Origin: Cellulomonas hominis
GTDB lineage: Bacteria > Actinomycetota > Actinomycetes > Actinomycetales > Cellulomonadaceae
Length of the DNA stretch: 64,000 nt
Assembly: GCF_005239125.1 (NCBI RefSeq)
Contig: NZ_SZYE01000002.1
Location: 1 to 64,000 of the forward strand
Direction of reading: 5' to 3'
Part shown: positions 50,313 to 59,079 of the stretch, in pieces
Position numbering within the stretch: position 1 is the first letter of the stretch
Layout: each line of letters opens with the position of its first letter
The notes under the pieces: generated by a model
Told to the model about the DNA's origin: nothing
Database searches by the model: none
The model's input: only the letters and a program-made list of their open reading frames with translations
Translations under genes and position numbers: made by a program

Positions 50313-50957
50313 ATGGCCGCGCGCGACTACGGGCAGTACTGCGGCGTCACCCGCGGGCTGGAGCTCGTGGGCGAGCGCTGGGCCCTGCTCATCGTGCGCG
50401 ACCTGCTCGTCGGGCCGCGCCGCTACGGCGAGCTCGCGGCGGGACTCCCCCGCATCCCGAGCAACGTGCTGGCGGCGCGGCTCAAGGAGCTGCAGGAGGC
50501 GGGCGTCATCCGGCGCGCACCGCGGTCCCGGGTCGTCGTCTACGAGCTGACGCCGTACGGGCGGGAGCTCGAGCCGGTCGTGCTCGCCCTCGGGGCGTGG
50601 GGCTTCAAGGCGATGGGCGACCCCCGGGAGGGCCAGGTGGTCACGGCCGACTCGATGACCGTCGCCCTGCGCACCGCGTTCCGCGCGGACGTGGCCGCGG
50701 ACCTGCCGCCGACGGCGTACGCCGCGCGCGTCGGCCCGGCGGAGCTGCTGGTCCGGGTCGACGGCCCGGCGCTCGCCGTCGCGCGGGGCACCGACCCCGC
50801 GGCCGACCTGGCGTTCGCCGCGGGACCGGGCATCCGGCGGCTGATCTCCGGCGAGCTGGACCCCGCCGGCGCGATCGCGACCGGCGTGGTCGAGGTCCTG
50901 CGCGGACCCGACGGGCTGCTCGACAGGTTCGCGCGGACGTTCCACCTCGCGGCCTGA
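50313..50957 (+). CDS. HxlR-family transcriptional regulator, extended
   Basis: 214 residues. HTH: CGVTRGLELVGERWALLIVRDLLVGPRRYG, LPRIPSNVLAARLKELQEAGV, SRVVVYELTPYGREL. The last 100 residues form an additional SCP2-like/alpha-beta domain (VRVDGPALAVARGTDPAADLAF). C11 in QYCGVTR is the usual regulatory cysteine position. It probably binds the dyad at 49814-49832 and controls its own operon. Confidence 0.93.
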   Translation: MAARDYGQYCGVTRGLELVGERWALLIVRDLLVGPRRYGELAAGLPRIPSNVLAARLKELQEAGVIRRAPRSRVVVYELTPYGRELEPVVLALGAWGFKAMGDPREGQVVTADSMTVALRTAFRADVAADLPPTAYAARVGPAELLVRVDGPALAVARGTDPAADLAFAAGPGIRRLISGELDPAGAIATGVVEVLRGPDGLLDRFARTFHLAA

Positions 50958-50996
50958 CCGGCCGCGCCCGCGCCGCCCCTCGTGTTCACTGGGCGG

Positions 50997-51959
50997 ATGC
51001 GACGGGTCCTGGTCCTCGGCGGCACCGCCTGGCTCGGGCGCGCCGTCGCCCGCGAGGCCCTGGCCCGCGGCGCCGAGGTCACCTGCCTCGCGCGCGGGGC
51101 GTCGGGGGACGCGCCGGAGGGCGCGCGCCTGGTCCGCGCGGACCGGTCCCGGCCCGGCGCCTACGACGGCCTCGCCGGCGACTGGGACGCGGTGGTCGAG
51201 CTGGCGTACGAGCCGGTGCTGGTGCGGTCCGCGCTGGCTGCGCTCGCCGACCGCGCGCGGCACTGGACGCTGGTCTCGTCCGTGTCCGTCTACCGGCGCG
51301 ACGACGAGCCGGGCGCCGACGAGTCCGCGGACCTCGTCGAGCCGCGTGACCTGACCGCGTACCCCGACGCGAAGGTCGCGGCCGAGCGCGCGTCCGCGGA
51401 GCGGCTGCCCGGTCGGCTGCTCGTCGCCCGCCCGGGCCTGGTCGTCGGTCCCGGCGACCCCTCCGACCGCTTCGGGTACTGGCCCGCGCGGCTGCACCGC
51501 GGTGGCCGGGTGCTCGTGCCCACCGGCACCGGCCGGGCGGTCCAGGTGATCGACGTCGACGACCTGGCCGCCTGGGTCGTCCGCGCCGGCGAGGACGCGG
51601 TGACCGGGGCGGTCGACGCGGTGGGGACGAGCGCACCCTTCGACGTCCTCGTCGACACGGTGCGGGCGGCGACCGGGTTCACCGGGACCCTGGTGCCCGC
51701 GGACGACGCCTGGCTGGTCGACCACGACGTCCGGTACTGGGCCGGCCCCCGCTCGCTGCCGCTCTGGCTGCCCGCGTCCGCGTCGGGCTTCGCCCGGCGG
51801 TCGAACGCGCGCTACCGCGCGGCAGGGGGGCGGGAGCGGGACCTGGCCGAGACCGTCGCGCGCGTCCTGCGGGACGAGGTCGCCCGCGGCACCGGCCGAC
51901 CGCGGCGCGCGGGGCTCACCGCCGGCGAGGAGGCCGACCTGCTCGCCGCGCTCGCCTGA
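50997..51959 (+). CDS. extended SDR / NAD-dependent epimerase-like protein
   Basis: A 320-residue Rossmann protein: VLVLGGTAWLGRAVAREAL, SSVSVYRRD, YPDAKVAAERA (Tyr-x-x-x-Lys with D-A between), RPGLVVGPGDPSDRFGYW and VIDVDDLAAWVV. It resembles the RNA-binding CSP41-like and NAD-epimerase family in actinobacteria. Substrate unknown. Confidence 0.92.
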   Translation: MRRVLVLGGTAWLGRAVAREALARGAEVTCLARGASGDAPEGARLVRADRSRPGAYDGLAGDWDAVVELAYEPVLVRSALAALADRARHWTLVSSVSVYRRDDEPGADESADLVEPRDLTAYPDAKVAAERASAERLPGRLLVARPGLVVGPGDPSDRFGYWPARLHRGGRVLVPTGTGRAVQVIDVDDLAAWVVRAGEDAVTGAVDAVGTSAPFDVLVDTVRAATGFTGTLVPADDAWLVDHDVRYWAGPRSLPLWLPASASGFARRSNARYRAAGGRERDLAETVARVLRDEVARGTGRPRRAGLTAGEEADLLAALA

Positions 51960-52071
51960 CGACGCCCGGTCGACCACCCGTCGACGCGCCGGAACGCGTG
52001 CGCCGTGGTCCACTGCGGGTCGTGACCGCACGAGGTCCGCGACCCTCCCCCTCGACGGAAGCAGCGACGAC

Positions 52072-53073
52072 ATGAGCACCACCAGCCCGGCCCACCCGGC
52101 GGACGACCGCGACCCGGGCGACGCCTCGCTCGCCCGCGACACCGGGCCGCTGCGGTCGGTCGTCGTGTACAACCCGGTCCGGGTCGACGGCCTGGAGGAG
52201 CGGCGGGCGGCCGTCGAGGCGGCGCTGACCGAGGCCGGGTGGCCGCTGCCCGAGTGGGTCGAGACGACGGAGGACGACCCGGGTGCGGGTCAGGCGCGGC
52301 GCGCGGTCGAGGACGGCGCGCAGGTCGTGTTCGCCTGCGGCGGCGACGGGACCGTCCGGTCGTGCATCGAGGGCCTGGCCGGCACCGACGTCGCGCTGGC
52401 GGTGCTCCCCGCCGGGACCGGGAACCTGCTCGCCGCGAACCTCGGCGTGCCGGACGACCCGGCCGCGGCCGTGCAGATCGCCACGGAGCACGGTCGGCGG
52501 CGGATCGACGTCGGCGAGGCCGACGGCCACACGTTCGCCGTGATGGCCGGCATCGGCTTCGACGCGGCGCTGCTCGACGACGCCTCGACGGCCCTGAAGG
52601 CCAAGGCCGGTTCGATCGCCTACGTGCTGTCGGCGCTGACGCACCTGCGGGACCGCAGCATGCACCTCGAGATCCACCTGGACGACCAGCCGCCCGTGCG
52701 GCGCCGCGCGCGCTCGGTGATCATCGGGAACGTCGGGCGCCTGCAGGGCGGCGTGCGGCTGCTCGCCGACGCCGAGCCGGACAACGGGCAGATGGACGTC
52801 GCCGTGCTCGCCCCCCGCACGCTCGGCCACTGGGTGCAGACCGCCTGGGGCGTGCTGCGGCACCCGCACCGGGTCGCGCACCTGGACGTGCTGCGCGCCT
52901 CGCGGATCACGGTGGTCAGCGACCGCGAGGAGCGGCGGCAGGTCGACGGCGACGTCATCGAACCGGGCCGCACCCTCACCGTGACGATCCGCCCGCAGGC
53001 GCTCGAGCTGTGCGTGCCGCGGCCCGAGCGCAGCCCCGACCTGGCGGAGGGCTCGGAGCACCTCGGCGGCTAG
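52072..53073 (+). CDS. diacylglycerol/lipid kinase family protein
   Basis: A 333-residue DAGK-catalytic-domain protein. VVVYNPVRVDGLEERR, the ATP motif FACGGDGTVRSCIEGLAG, and LPAGTGNLLAANLGVP are diagnostic. The C-terminal beta sandwich ends VDGDVIEPGRTLTVTIRP. It phosphorylates diacylglycerol or a related lipid at the membrane surface, feeding phosphatidate back to lipid synthesis. The protein starts with an acidic 25-residue tail. Confidence 0.95.
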   Translation: MSTTSPAHPADDRDPGDASLARDTGPLRSVVVYNPVRVDGLEERRAAVEAALTEAGWPLPEWVETTEDDPGAGQARRAVEDGAQVVFACGGDGTVRSCIEGLAGTDVALAVLPAGTGNLLAANLGVPDDPAAAVQIATEHGRRRIDVGEADGHTFAVMAGIGFDAALLDDASTALKAKAGSIAYVLSALTHLRDRSMHLEIHLDDQPPVRRRARSVIIGNVGRLQGGVRLLADAEPDNGQMDVAVLAPRTLGHWVQTAWGVLRHPHRVAHLDVLRASRITVVSDREERRQVDGDVIEPGRTLTVTIRPQALELCVPRPERSPDLAEGSEHLGG

Positions 53074-53110
53074 CGCGCCGGCGCCGCCGGGGGCCCGTAC
53101 GTTTCCCGGC

Positions 53111-53512
53111 GTGCTCCGCCTCTCCGACTCCCGGCTCGCGTTCGTCACCGAGCGCCACCTCGCGACGCTCACCACCCTGCGGGCCGACGGGACGCCGCAC
53201 GTCGTGCCCGTCGCGTTCACCTGGGACGAGGACGCCGGGCTGGCGCGCGTGACGACCCGGCCCACGACGCAGAAGGCGGTGAACGCCCGCCGCCGGGTCG
53301 ACGGCGTCCCGGGGCGCGCGGTGCTGTGCCAGGTCGACGGGCGGCGGTGGCTCACGCTCGAGGGCACCGTCGAGGTCGCCGACGACCCGGGCGAGGTGGC
53401 GGAGGCGCTGGCCCGGTACGCGGTGCGCTACCGCACGCCGGACCCGACGATCGAGCGGGTCGTCCTGCGGATCACCGCGGACCGGGCGATGTCGTCCCGC
53501 GACCTGGCCTGA
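53111..53512 (+). CDS. PPOX-class F420-dependent oxidoreductase
   Basis: 133 residues from GTG. LRADGTPHVVPVAFTWDED and TTRPTTQKAVNARR form the split-barrel cofactor site of the Rv1155-like group. It binds F420 or FMN and reduces small substrates. TACGTT (53098-53103) lies seven bases upstream of the start, so the transcript is probably leaderless. Confidence 0.92.
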   Translation: MLRLSDSRLAFVTERHLATLTTLRADGTPHVVPVAFTWDEDAGLARVTTRPTTQKAVNARRRVDGVPGRAVLCQVDGRRWLTLEGTVEVADDPGEVAEALARYAVRYRTPDPTIERVVLRITADRAMSSRDLA

Positions 53513-53536
53513 GGTCCCCCGGCCCCGCCGGGCCCG

Positions 53537-54283
53537 TCACGCGAGGCGCCGCAGCACGATCAGCGGTGTCACGTAGTGCTCCCGCACCGTGCCCCCGAGG
53601 TCCGTCGCGGCCCGGGCCGCCGCCTCGGCCTCGTCGGGCGTCCAGTCGCTGAAGGTCGCGAACAGGTCGCGCACCTGCCCGGCGTCGAGGTCGACGGCCC
53701 AGCGGAACCGGTCCCGGTGCACGACCTCGAACAGCCCGCCGCCCGCGAGGACCTCCGCCCAGCCCGCGTCGTCGAGCTCCCCGGGCCCCGGCCGGGGCGG
53801 CCGCGGGCCGCGCCGGGCGACGATCCGGTCCACCCGCTCGCGGAACGGCGTCACGGGCGCCTCCGGGTCGCCGTACGCGTTCCGCCACACCGCCAGGTGC
53901 CCACCCGGCGCCAGCGCGCGGTGCACGTCCGGCAGCACGACGCCGAGGTCGAACCAGTGCACGGCGGTGGCCGCCACCGCCAGGTCGAACGCGCCCGGGG
54001 CCAGGTCGGCGTCCTCGGCGGTGCGCGGCACGACCTCGGCCGCCGGCCACCGCCGCCGCAGCCGCGCGGCGAGCGACTCCCCCGGCTCGACGGCCAGCAC
54101 CGCGGCGCCGGCGTCCAGCATCGGGCCGGTGGCCTGGCCCGTGCCCGCGCCGAGGTCCACGACCCGCACCCCCGGGCCGAGCAGCCGCAGCGCGCGCAGC
54201 CGCTCCCACAGCGCAGGCGGGTACGGCGGCCGCCCGCGCTCGTACGCGTCGGCGTGGGCGTCGAAGTGCCCCGGCCCCGGCAT
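53537..54283 (-). CDS. class I SAM-dependent methyltransferase
   Basis: A 248-residue methyltransferase: FDAHADAYERGRPPYPPAL is the family start, VVDLGAGTGQATGPM is the SAM motif near residue 42, and AATAVHWFDLGVVLPDVHRALAPGG is motif post-II/III. TAGGCT lies seven bases before the ATG (leaderless). Substrate unknown. Confidence 0.94.
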   Translation of the reverse strand: MPGPGHFDAHADAYERGRPPYPPALWERLRALRLLGPGVRVVDLGAGTGQATGPMLDAGAAVLAVEPGESLAARLRRRWPAAEVVPRTAEDADLAPGAFDLAVAATAVHWFDLGVVLPDVHRALAPGGHLAVWRNAYGDPEAPVTPFRERVDRIVARRGPRPPRPGPGELDDAGWAEVLAGGGLFEVVHRDRFRWAVDLDAGQVRDLFATFSDWTPDEAEAAARAATDLGGTVREHYVTPLIVLRRLA

Positions 54284-54322
54284 GCCGCGCAGCCTAGGCG
54301 CCGCCGCTCGCAGTCCCCGGAA

Positions 54323-54361
54323 GTTCGAGCATTGACAGTTAGAGGTCGAACACTTAGCTTT
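54323..54361 (+). promoter_or_regulatory. strong leaderless promoter under a MarR dyad
   Basis: TTGACA (54332-54337) and TAGCTT (54356-54361) are 18 bases apart; the start ATG follows six bases later. GTTCGA (54323-54328) and TCGAAC (54346-54351) form an inverted repeat around the -35 and spacer, where a MarR dimer would block RNA polymerase. Confidence 0.75.
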
Positions 54362-54367
54362 CTCGAC

Positions 54368-54808
54368 ATGGACGCACCCGACCCCACGACGATCCTCGAC
54401 CTGGTGCGGTGGATCGGCTGGGCCCAGCGCAAGGCCGGCGAGGACTGGGTCCGCTCGCGCGGGCTCACCCACGAGCAGGCCTTCGTCCTGGGGTATCTCG
54501 CGCAGAACCCGGGGTCGATCCAGCGGGACGTCGCCGCGATCACCCGGACCAGCGCCGCGAGCGTCTCGAGCCTGCTCAAGGGCCTGGAGGCCCGCGGCCT
54601 GGTCGAGCGCCGCACCGAGCCGGGCGACGAGCGCAGCAAGCGCGTGCACGCCACGCCGGAGGGCGCCGAGCTCGTCGTGGGCTTCGCGTCGGCGGTGGCG
54701 GCCGCGGACGACGCGATCCTCGCCCCCCTGACCCCCGACGAGCGCGAGACCCTGCGCGCCCTGCTGACCAAGGCCGCGGCCGCGCTCCCCCGCCCCACGC
54801 GGGACTGA
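54368..54808 (+). CDS. MarR-family transcriptional regulator
   Basis: A 146-residue MarR protein: GLTHEQAFVLGYLAQNPGSIQRDVAA, recognition helix TSAASVSSLLKGLEARGLVER, wing TEPGDERSKRVHATPEG. It precedes a MATE exporter by 133 bases on the same strand, the usual place for a repressor of drug efflux. Its promoter carries a dyad at the -35, so autoregulation is likely. Confidence 0.94.
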   Translation: MDAPDPTTILDLVRWIGWAQRKAGEDWVRSRGLTHEQAFVLGYLAQNPGSIQRDVAAITRTSAASVSSLLKGLEARGLVERRTEPGDERSKRVHATPEGAELVVGFASAVAAADDAILAPLTPDERETLRALLTKAAAALPRPTRD

Positions 54809-54941
54809 CGCCCCCACGACCTCACCCCACCGCGCGGCCGGTCCGCGCGGCGGCACCCCGCGCCCACGCGCGCCCACCCCTCACCCCTGAGCACCCACGC
54901 GGCCCGCCGCGCGCTTCGCCCTGCCCAGAAACGGAGCAGCC

Positions 54942-56384
54942 ATGCGCACCACGACCCCCTCACCCGAATCGGCCGACGCCCCCGGCACCGACCGCTGGTT
55001 CCTGTCCACCGCGCCCGTCGTCAGCGCCCTCGTGCACCTCTGCGTGCCGATGGCGGCGGCGATGATCGTCGGCGCGGTCTACAACGTCATCAACGCGGGC
55101 TTCATCGGCTCCCTGCACGACGACGCCCTGCTGGCCGCCGTGACCCTCGGGTCACCCGTCCTCGCGCTGGTCATGGCCATCGGCAACGTGTTCGGCGTCG
55201 GCGGCGGCGCGCTCGTCTCCCGGCTCCTGGGGGCGGCCGAGCGGGACGGCGCCCGCACCGGCGAGATCCGGCACGTGTCGGCGTTCGCCCTGTGGGGCAC
55301 CGTCGCGGTGGGCGTGCTCGTCGGCGGGGTCGGTCTGCTCCTGCTCGACCCGCTCGTCTCGCTCCTCGGGGCGGACCAGGCGGCTCGGCACGCCACCACG
55401 ACGTTCGTCGGCGTCCTGCTGGCCGGGGTGCCCGTGCTGGCGGCGGCCGTGTGCCTGGAGCAGCTGGTGCGCGCGGAGGGCGCGGCGCGCCAGGTGATGA
55501 CCGGGCTCATCGCGTCGACGGTCGCGAACGTCGCGTTCGACGTGCTCTTCATCCTCGTCCTGCACCGGGGCGTCGCGGGAGCGGCGCTCGCCGTCACCCT
55601 CGCGAACGCGGTGACCGTCACGTACTTCGCCGTGTGGCTGACCCGGAACAGCACGCAGACGAGCCTGGCACCGCGCTGGTTCACGCTGTCGCCGGCCGTG
55701 CTGAAGCCGGTGCTGGGCGTCGGGATCGGCACGCTGCTGCAGTCGGCCTTCCTCATCGTCACCGCGCTGGTGCTCAACAACCTCGCCGCCGGCTACGGCG
55801 ACGGCCCGCTCGCCGCGATGGGCGTCGCGGTGCGGATCGCCCAGGTGCCGGAGTTCCTGGTCATGGGCGTGACGCTCGGCGTGCTGCCCCTGTTCGCCTA
55901 CGCGTACGGCAAGGGCGACCGCGCCCGGCTCCTCTCGGCGCTGCGGACGTCGTCGGTCGCGGTCGGTGGCGTGGCGCTGCTGTTCTCGGCGGTGGTGCTG
56001 CTGTTCCGGGACTCGCTGCTGGCGGTCTTCCTCACCGACCGCGCGGTGCTCGCGCTGGGCGTCACGGTGCTCGCGGCCCAGCTCACGGCGATGATCGCGA
56101 ACGGGTTCACCGGGCTGATCACCTCGCTGTTCCAGGCGACCGGCCAGGCGCTCCCGGCGACGATCATGTCCGTCACGCAGGGCGTGCTGTTCGTGCCGGT
56201 CGTGCTGCTCGGCAACCTCTGGTTCGGGCTGCCGGGGATCATCTGGGCGCTGACCGTCACCGAGGTGGCGGTGCTCGGGGCGGGCGCGGTGCTGCTGCTG
56301 ACGACACGGCGGGCGATCGACCGCGGCCTCGCGGACGGGAGCCCCGAGCGCGCCGAGGAGGCGCTGGCGATGGCCGAGGGCTGA
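54942..56384 (+). CDS. MATE-family efflux transporter
   Basis: 480 residues with 12 predicted helices in two similar halves (VPMAAAMIVGAVYNVINAGFIG; GIGTLLQSAFLIVTALVLNN). This is the MepA/NorM type, which exports cationic drugs with Na+ or H+ exchange. Likely controlled by the MarR protein upstream. It is followed by a strong hairpin. Confidence 0.95.
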   Translation: MRTTTPSPESADAPGTDRWFLSTAPVVSALVHLCVPMAAAMIVGAVYNVINAGFIGSLHDDALLAAVTLGSPVLALVMAIGNVFGVGGGALVSRLLGAAERDGARTGEIRHVSAFALWGTVAVGVLVGGVGLLLLDPLVSLLGADQAARHATTTFVGVLLAGVPVLAAAVCLEQLVRAEGAARQVMTGLIASTVANVAFDVLFILVLHRGVAGAALAVTLANAVTVTYFAVWLTRNSTQTSLAPRWFTLSPAVLKPVLGVGIGTLLQSAFLIVTALVLNNLAAGYGDGPLAAMGVAVRIAQVPEFLVMGVTLGVLPLFAYAYGKGDRARLLSALRTSSVAVGGVALLFSAVVLLFRDSLLAVFLTDRAVLALGVTVLAAQLTAMIANGFTGLITSLFQATGQALPATIMSVTQGVLFVPVVLLGNLWFGLPGIIWALTVTEVAVLGAGAVLLLTTRRAIDRGLADGSPERAEEALAMAEG

Positions 56385-56406
56385 CCCCGCGCAGCCGCAC
56401 CGACGC

Positions 56407-56450
56407 CTTCCGGCGCGCCCCACGCGGATCTGCGTGGGGCGCGCCGGAAG
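56407..56450. terminator. 19-bp perfect hairpin terminator
   Basis: The arms 56407-56425 and 56432-56450 are perfectly complementary, loop GGATCT. It lies 23 bases after the MATE stop. No T tract follows. Confidence 0.8.
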
Positions 56451-56541
56451 CCGTGGGCGACGTGGGCCGTCGGCCCGGCCGCGGGGAGCGGCGGCCGGGA
56501 ATCGGCTGGAGGACCGCATCCCGTCGCGCGAGCATGGTCGC

Positions 56542-57315
56542 GTGGACACGACGACGCCGGAGCCCGCCGAGACCCGCCTCCCCGGCGGCGGCATGGGCGG
56601 CGCGGTCCGGGCCGGCGGCACCGTCCGCCGCGCAGCGGGGCCGTGGACCCCGACCGTGCAGCACCTCCTCGCCCACCTGCGCGCGGCAGGCGTCGCAGGC
56701 GTCCCCGCCCCGCTCGGCGTCGACGACCGCGGCCGCGACGTGACCGAGCACGTGCCGGGTGACGTCCCCCGCTACCCGCTGCCCGCGTGGGTGTGGCGCG
56801 ACGAGGTGCTCGCCGACGCCGCGGCCCTGCTCCGGCGCGTGCACGACGCCTCGGCGTCGTTCGACCGGAGCGGCGCCGTCTGGCGGCTGCCCCCGCGCGA
56901 GCCCGCCGAGGTGGTCTGCCACAGCGACACGTCGCCGGACAACATGGTGTTCCGGGACGGCCGGCTCGTGGCCCTGATCGACTGGGACACCGCCGCGCCG
57001 GGACCGCGCACCTGGGACCTGGCGTACCTCGCGTACCGGCTGGTCCCGCTGGGCCCGGCCGGCGCCGACCCCGGTCCGCTCCCCGTGCCCGAGCGCCGGC
57101 GGCGCCTGGACCTGCTCTGCCTGTCCTACGGCGGCGTGCGCCCGGGCGACGTCCTCGCCGCCCTCCCGGTCCGGCTGCGCGAGCTGGCCCGGTTCACCCG
57201 GGAGCGCGCCGGCGGCGACACCCGGCTGCTCGGGCACGTCGGGCTGTACCTCGACGACGCGGCGTGGGTGGAGGCCCGGGCTGCCGCGCTCGGTGCGGAG
57301 CCGGGTGCCGGCTGA
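56542..57315 (+). CDS. aminoglycoside-phosphotransferase-like kinase
   Basis: 257 residues from GTG. The kinase catalytic loop is VVCHSDTSPDNMVF (Asp and Asn of HxDxxxxN) near residue 133 and the metal motif is LIDWDTAAPGPRTWDLAYLAY. The N-terminal lobe lacks a clear phosphate-binding loop, only VRAGGTVRRAAGPW. Substrates of this family range from antibiotics to choline; nothing here decides. Confidence 0.9.
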   Translation: MDTTTPEPAETRLPGGGMGGAVRAGGTVRRAAGPWTPTVQHLLAHLRAAGVAGVPAPLGVDDRGRDVTEHVPGDVPRYPLPAWVWRDEVLADAAALLRRVHDASASFDRSGAVWRLPPREPAEVVCHSDTSPDNMVFRDGRLVALIDWDTAAPGPRTWDLAYLAYRLVPLGPAGADPGPLPVPERRRRLDLLCLSYGGVRPGDVLAALPVRLRELARFTRERAGGDTRLLGHVGLYLDDAAWVEARAAALGAEPGAG

Positions 57316-57405
57316 GCGCCGCGGACCGCGGCCACGGGCCCGCGACCGGCGGGACCGTGGCGCACGTCACGGAATCCGCCGCCGCCAGGCGGCGCTGCCC
57401 CCGGC

Positions 57406-58479
57406 GTGAAGATCTTCGACCCCAGCACCGTCGGCCGCGTCGCCCTGGCCAACCGCGTCGTCATGGCCCCGCTCACCCGGCTCCGCGCCGGCGAGGCCGG
57501 GGTCCCCGGTGATCTGCTCGTCGAGCACTACCGCCAGCGCGCCGGCATGGGCCTCGTCCTCACCGAGGGCACGTACCCGGTGATCGAGGGCCGGACCTGG
57601 ACCGGACAGCCCGGCATCGAGACCGCCGAGCAGGCCACCGGCTGGGCCCGGGTCGCCGACGCGGTGCACGCCGCGGGCGGCCGGATCGCGATGCAGATCA
57701 TGCACGGCGGCCGGATCGCGCACCCCGACGTCACCGGCGCCGCCCGGGTCGTCTCCGCCAGCGCGGTCGCCGCACCGGGTGAGATCCGCACGCCGGGCGG
57801 CAAGGCGGCGCACCCCGTCCCGCACGCCCTCGACGCCGACGAGATCGCCGAGGTCGTCCGCGGCTTCGTCGCCGCGGCGCGACGGGCCGTCGACGCCGGA
57901 CTCGACGCCGTGGAGGTGCACGGCGCGAACGGCTACCTGGTCCACCAGTTCCTCTCCCCCGCCAGCAACCTGCGGACCGACGCCTACGGCGCCACCCCGG
58001 AGGGCCGGGCACGCCTCGCGATCGAGGTCGTGACCGCCGTCGCGGCGGAGGTCGGGGCCGACCGGACCGGCATCCGGCTGTCGCCCGAGCACGACATCCA
58101 GGGCGCGGTGGAGACCGACCCCGACGTCACCGCGGCGACGTACGCGGCGCTCGCGGACGGGCTCGCGCCGCTGGGGCTGGCGTTCGTGGACGTGCTGCAC
58201 CGCGACCTGCGCGGCGCCCTGGTCCAGGACGTCCGGCGCCGGGTCGGCGCACCGCTGATCGGGAACTCCGGCTTCGCGGTGAGCACCACGCGGGACGAGG
58301 CGGTCGGCCTGGTCGAGGAGGGTGTCGTCGACCTCGTGGCCGTCGGCCGGGCGGCGATCGCCAACCCGGACCTCGTCGCGCGCTGGGCCCGCGACCTCGG
58401 CGAGAACGCGCCCGACCCGGCGACGTTCTACGCCGCGGGGGCCGAGGGGTACACCGACTACCCGACCGCGGCGGCCTGA
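57406..58479 (+). CDS. old yellow enzyme family NADH:flavin oxidoreductase
   Basis: A 357-residue TIM barrel: NRVVMAPLTRLRAGE, QIMHGGRIAHPDVTG, VEVHGANGYLVHQFLSP (substrate-binding His/Asn) and YGATPEGRARLAIEVV, GNSGFAV and VAVGRAAIANPDL. It binds FMN and reduces activated alkenes or nitro compounds (NemA type). It is preceded by about 90 bases with no clear promoter; GTG start. Confidence 0.95.
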   Translation: MKIFDPSTVGRVALANRVVMAPLTRLRAGEAGVPGDLLVEHYRQRAGMGLVLTEGTYPVIEGRTWTGQPGIETAEQATGWARVADAVHAAGGRIAMQIMHGGRIAHPDVTGAARVVSASAVAAPGEIRTPGGKAAHPVPHALDADEIAEVVRGFVAAARRAVDAGLDAVEVHGANGYLVHQFLSPASNLRTDAYGATPEGRARLAIEVVTAVAAEVGADRTGIRLSPEHDIQGAVETDPDVTAATYAALADGLAPLGLAFVDVLHRDLRGALVQDVRRRVGAPLIGNSGFAVSTTRDEAVGLVEEGVVDLVAVGRAAIANPDLVARWARDLGENAPDPATFYAAGAEGYTDYPTAAA

Positions 58480-58494
58480 CGCCGGGCACCGCGC

Positions 58495-58524
58495 GGGCGC
58501 GCCCCGGGCGACCGGGGCGCGCCC
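58495..58524. terminator. 13-bp hairpin with GNRA loop
   Basis: GGGCGCGCCCCGG (58495-58507) pairs perfectly with 58512-58524, loop GCGA. It stands between the convergent old-yellow-enzyme and MarR genes. Confidence 0.8.
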
Positions 58525-58525
58525 G

Positions 58526-59032
58526 TCAGCCGCGTGCCGCCCGGCGGCGCGGCGCCGCCGACCGCGGCGGGTTCGCCCGCAGGTGGGCCCGCACGGTGCC
58601 GAGCACCCGCGCGAGCGCCTCGACGTCCTCACGGGCGAGCGGGTCGACCAGCAGGTCCCGCACCACGCCGATGTGCCCCGGGAACACCCGGGCGAGCACG
58701 TCGCGGCCGGCCCCCGTGATCGTCACCATGACGCCGCGATCGTCATCGGGGGCCGGCGCGCGCGTGACGAGGCCCGCCTTCTCGAGCAGGCCCGCCTGGT
58801 ACGTCAGGCCGCTGCGGCTGTACACGACGCCGTCGGCGAGCTCGGTCATGCGCCGGCTGCCGCCGGGCGCGTCGCCCAGCGTGGCGAGCAGCTGGAACTG
58901 CACGTAGCTCAGGCCGCCGGCCTCCTGCAGCTGCTGCTCGACCGTGTGCCGCAGCAGGCTGCTCACCTCGATGAGCGCGAAGTACGCGCCGAGCTCCACG
59001 GGGTCGAGGGACGGCTGCGTGGCGTCGGTCAT
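58526..59032 (-). CDS. MarR-family transcriptional regulator
   Basis: A 168-residue MarR protein: FQLLATLGDAPGGSRRMTELADGVVYSRSGLTYQAGLLEKAGLVTR and wing PAPDDDRGVMVTITGAG. The ATG 59032 is preceded by TAGGAT seven bases upstream, a leaderless start; an in-frame ATG at 59041 lies inside that -10. TTCGAATTCG just upstream could be the operator. Convergent with the old-yellow-enzyme gene, its likely partner. Confidence 0.93.
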   Translation of the reverse strand: MTDATQPSLDPVELGAYFALIEVSSLLRHTVEQQLQEAGGLSYVQFQLLATLGDAPGGSRRMTELADGVVYSRSGLTYQAGLLEKAGLVTRAPAPDDDRGVMVTITGAGRDVLARVFPGHIGVVRDLLVDPLAREDVEALARVLGTVRAHLRANPPRSAAPRRRAARG

Positions 59033-59079
59033 GCGTCCCATCCTAGGTGCTTCGAATTCGCAGGCGTCCGCCGCCCGGG

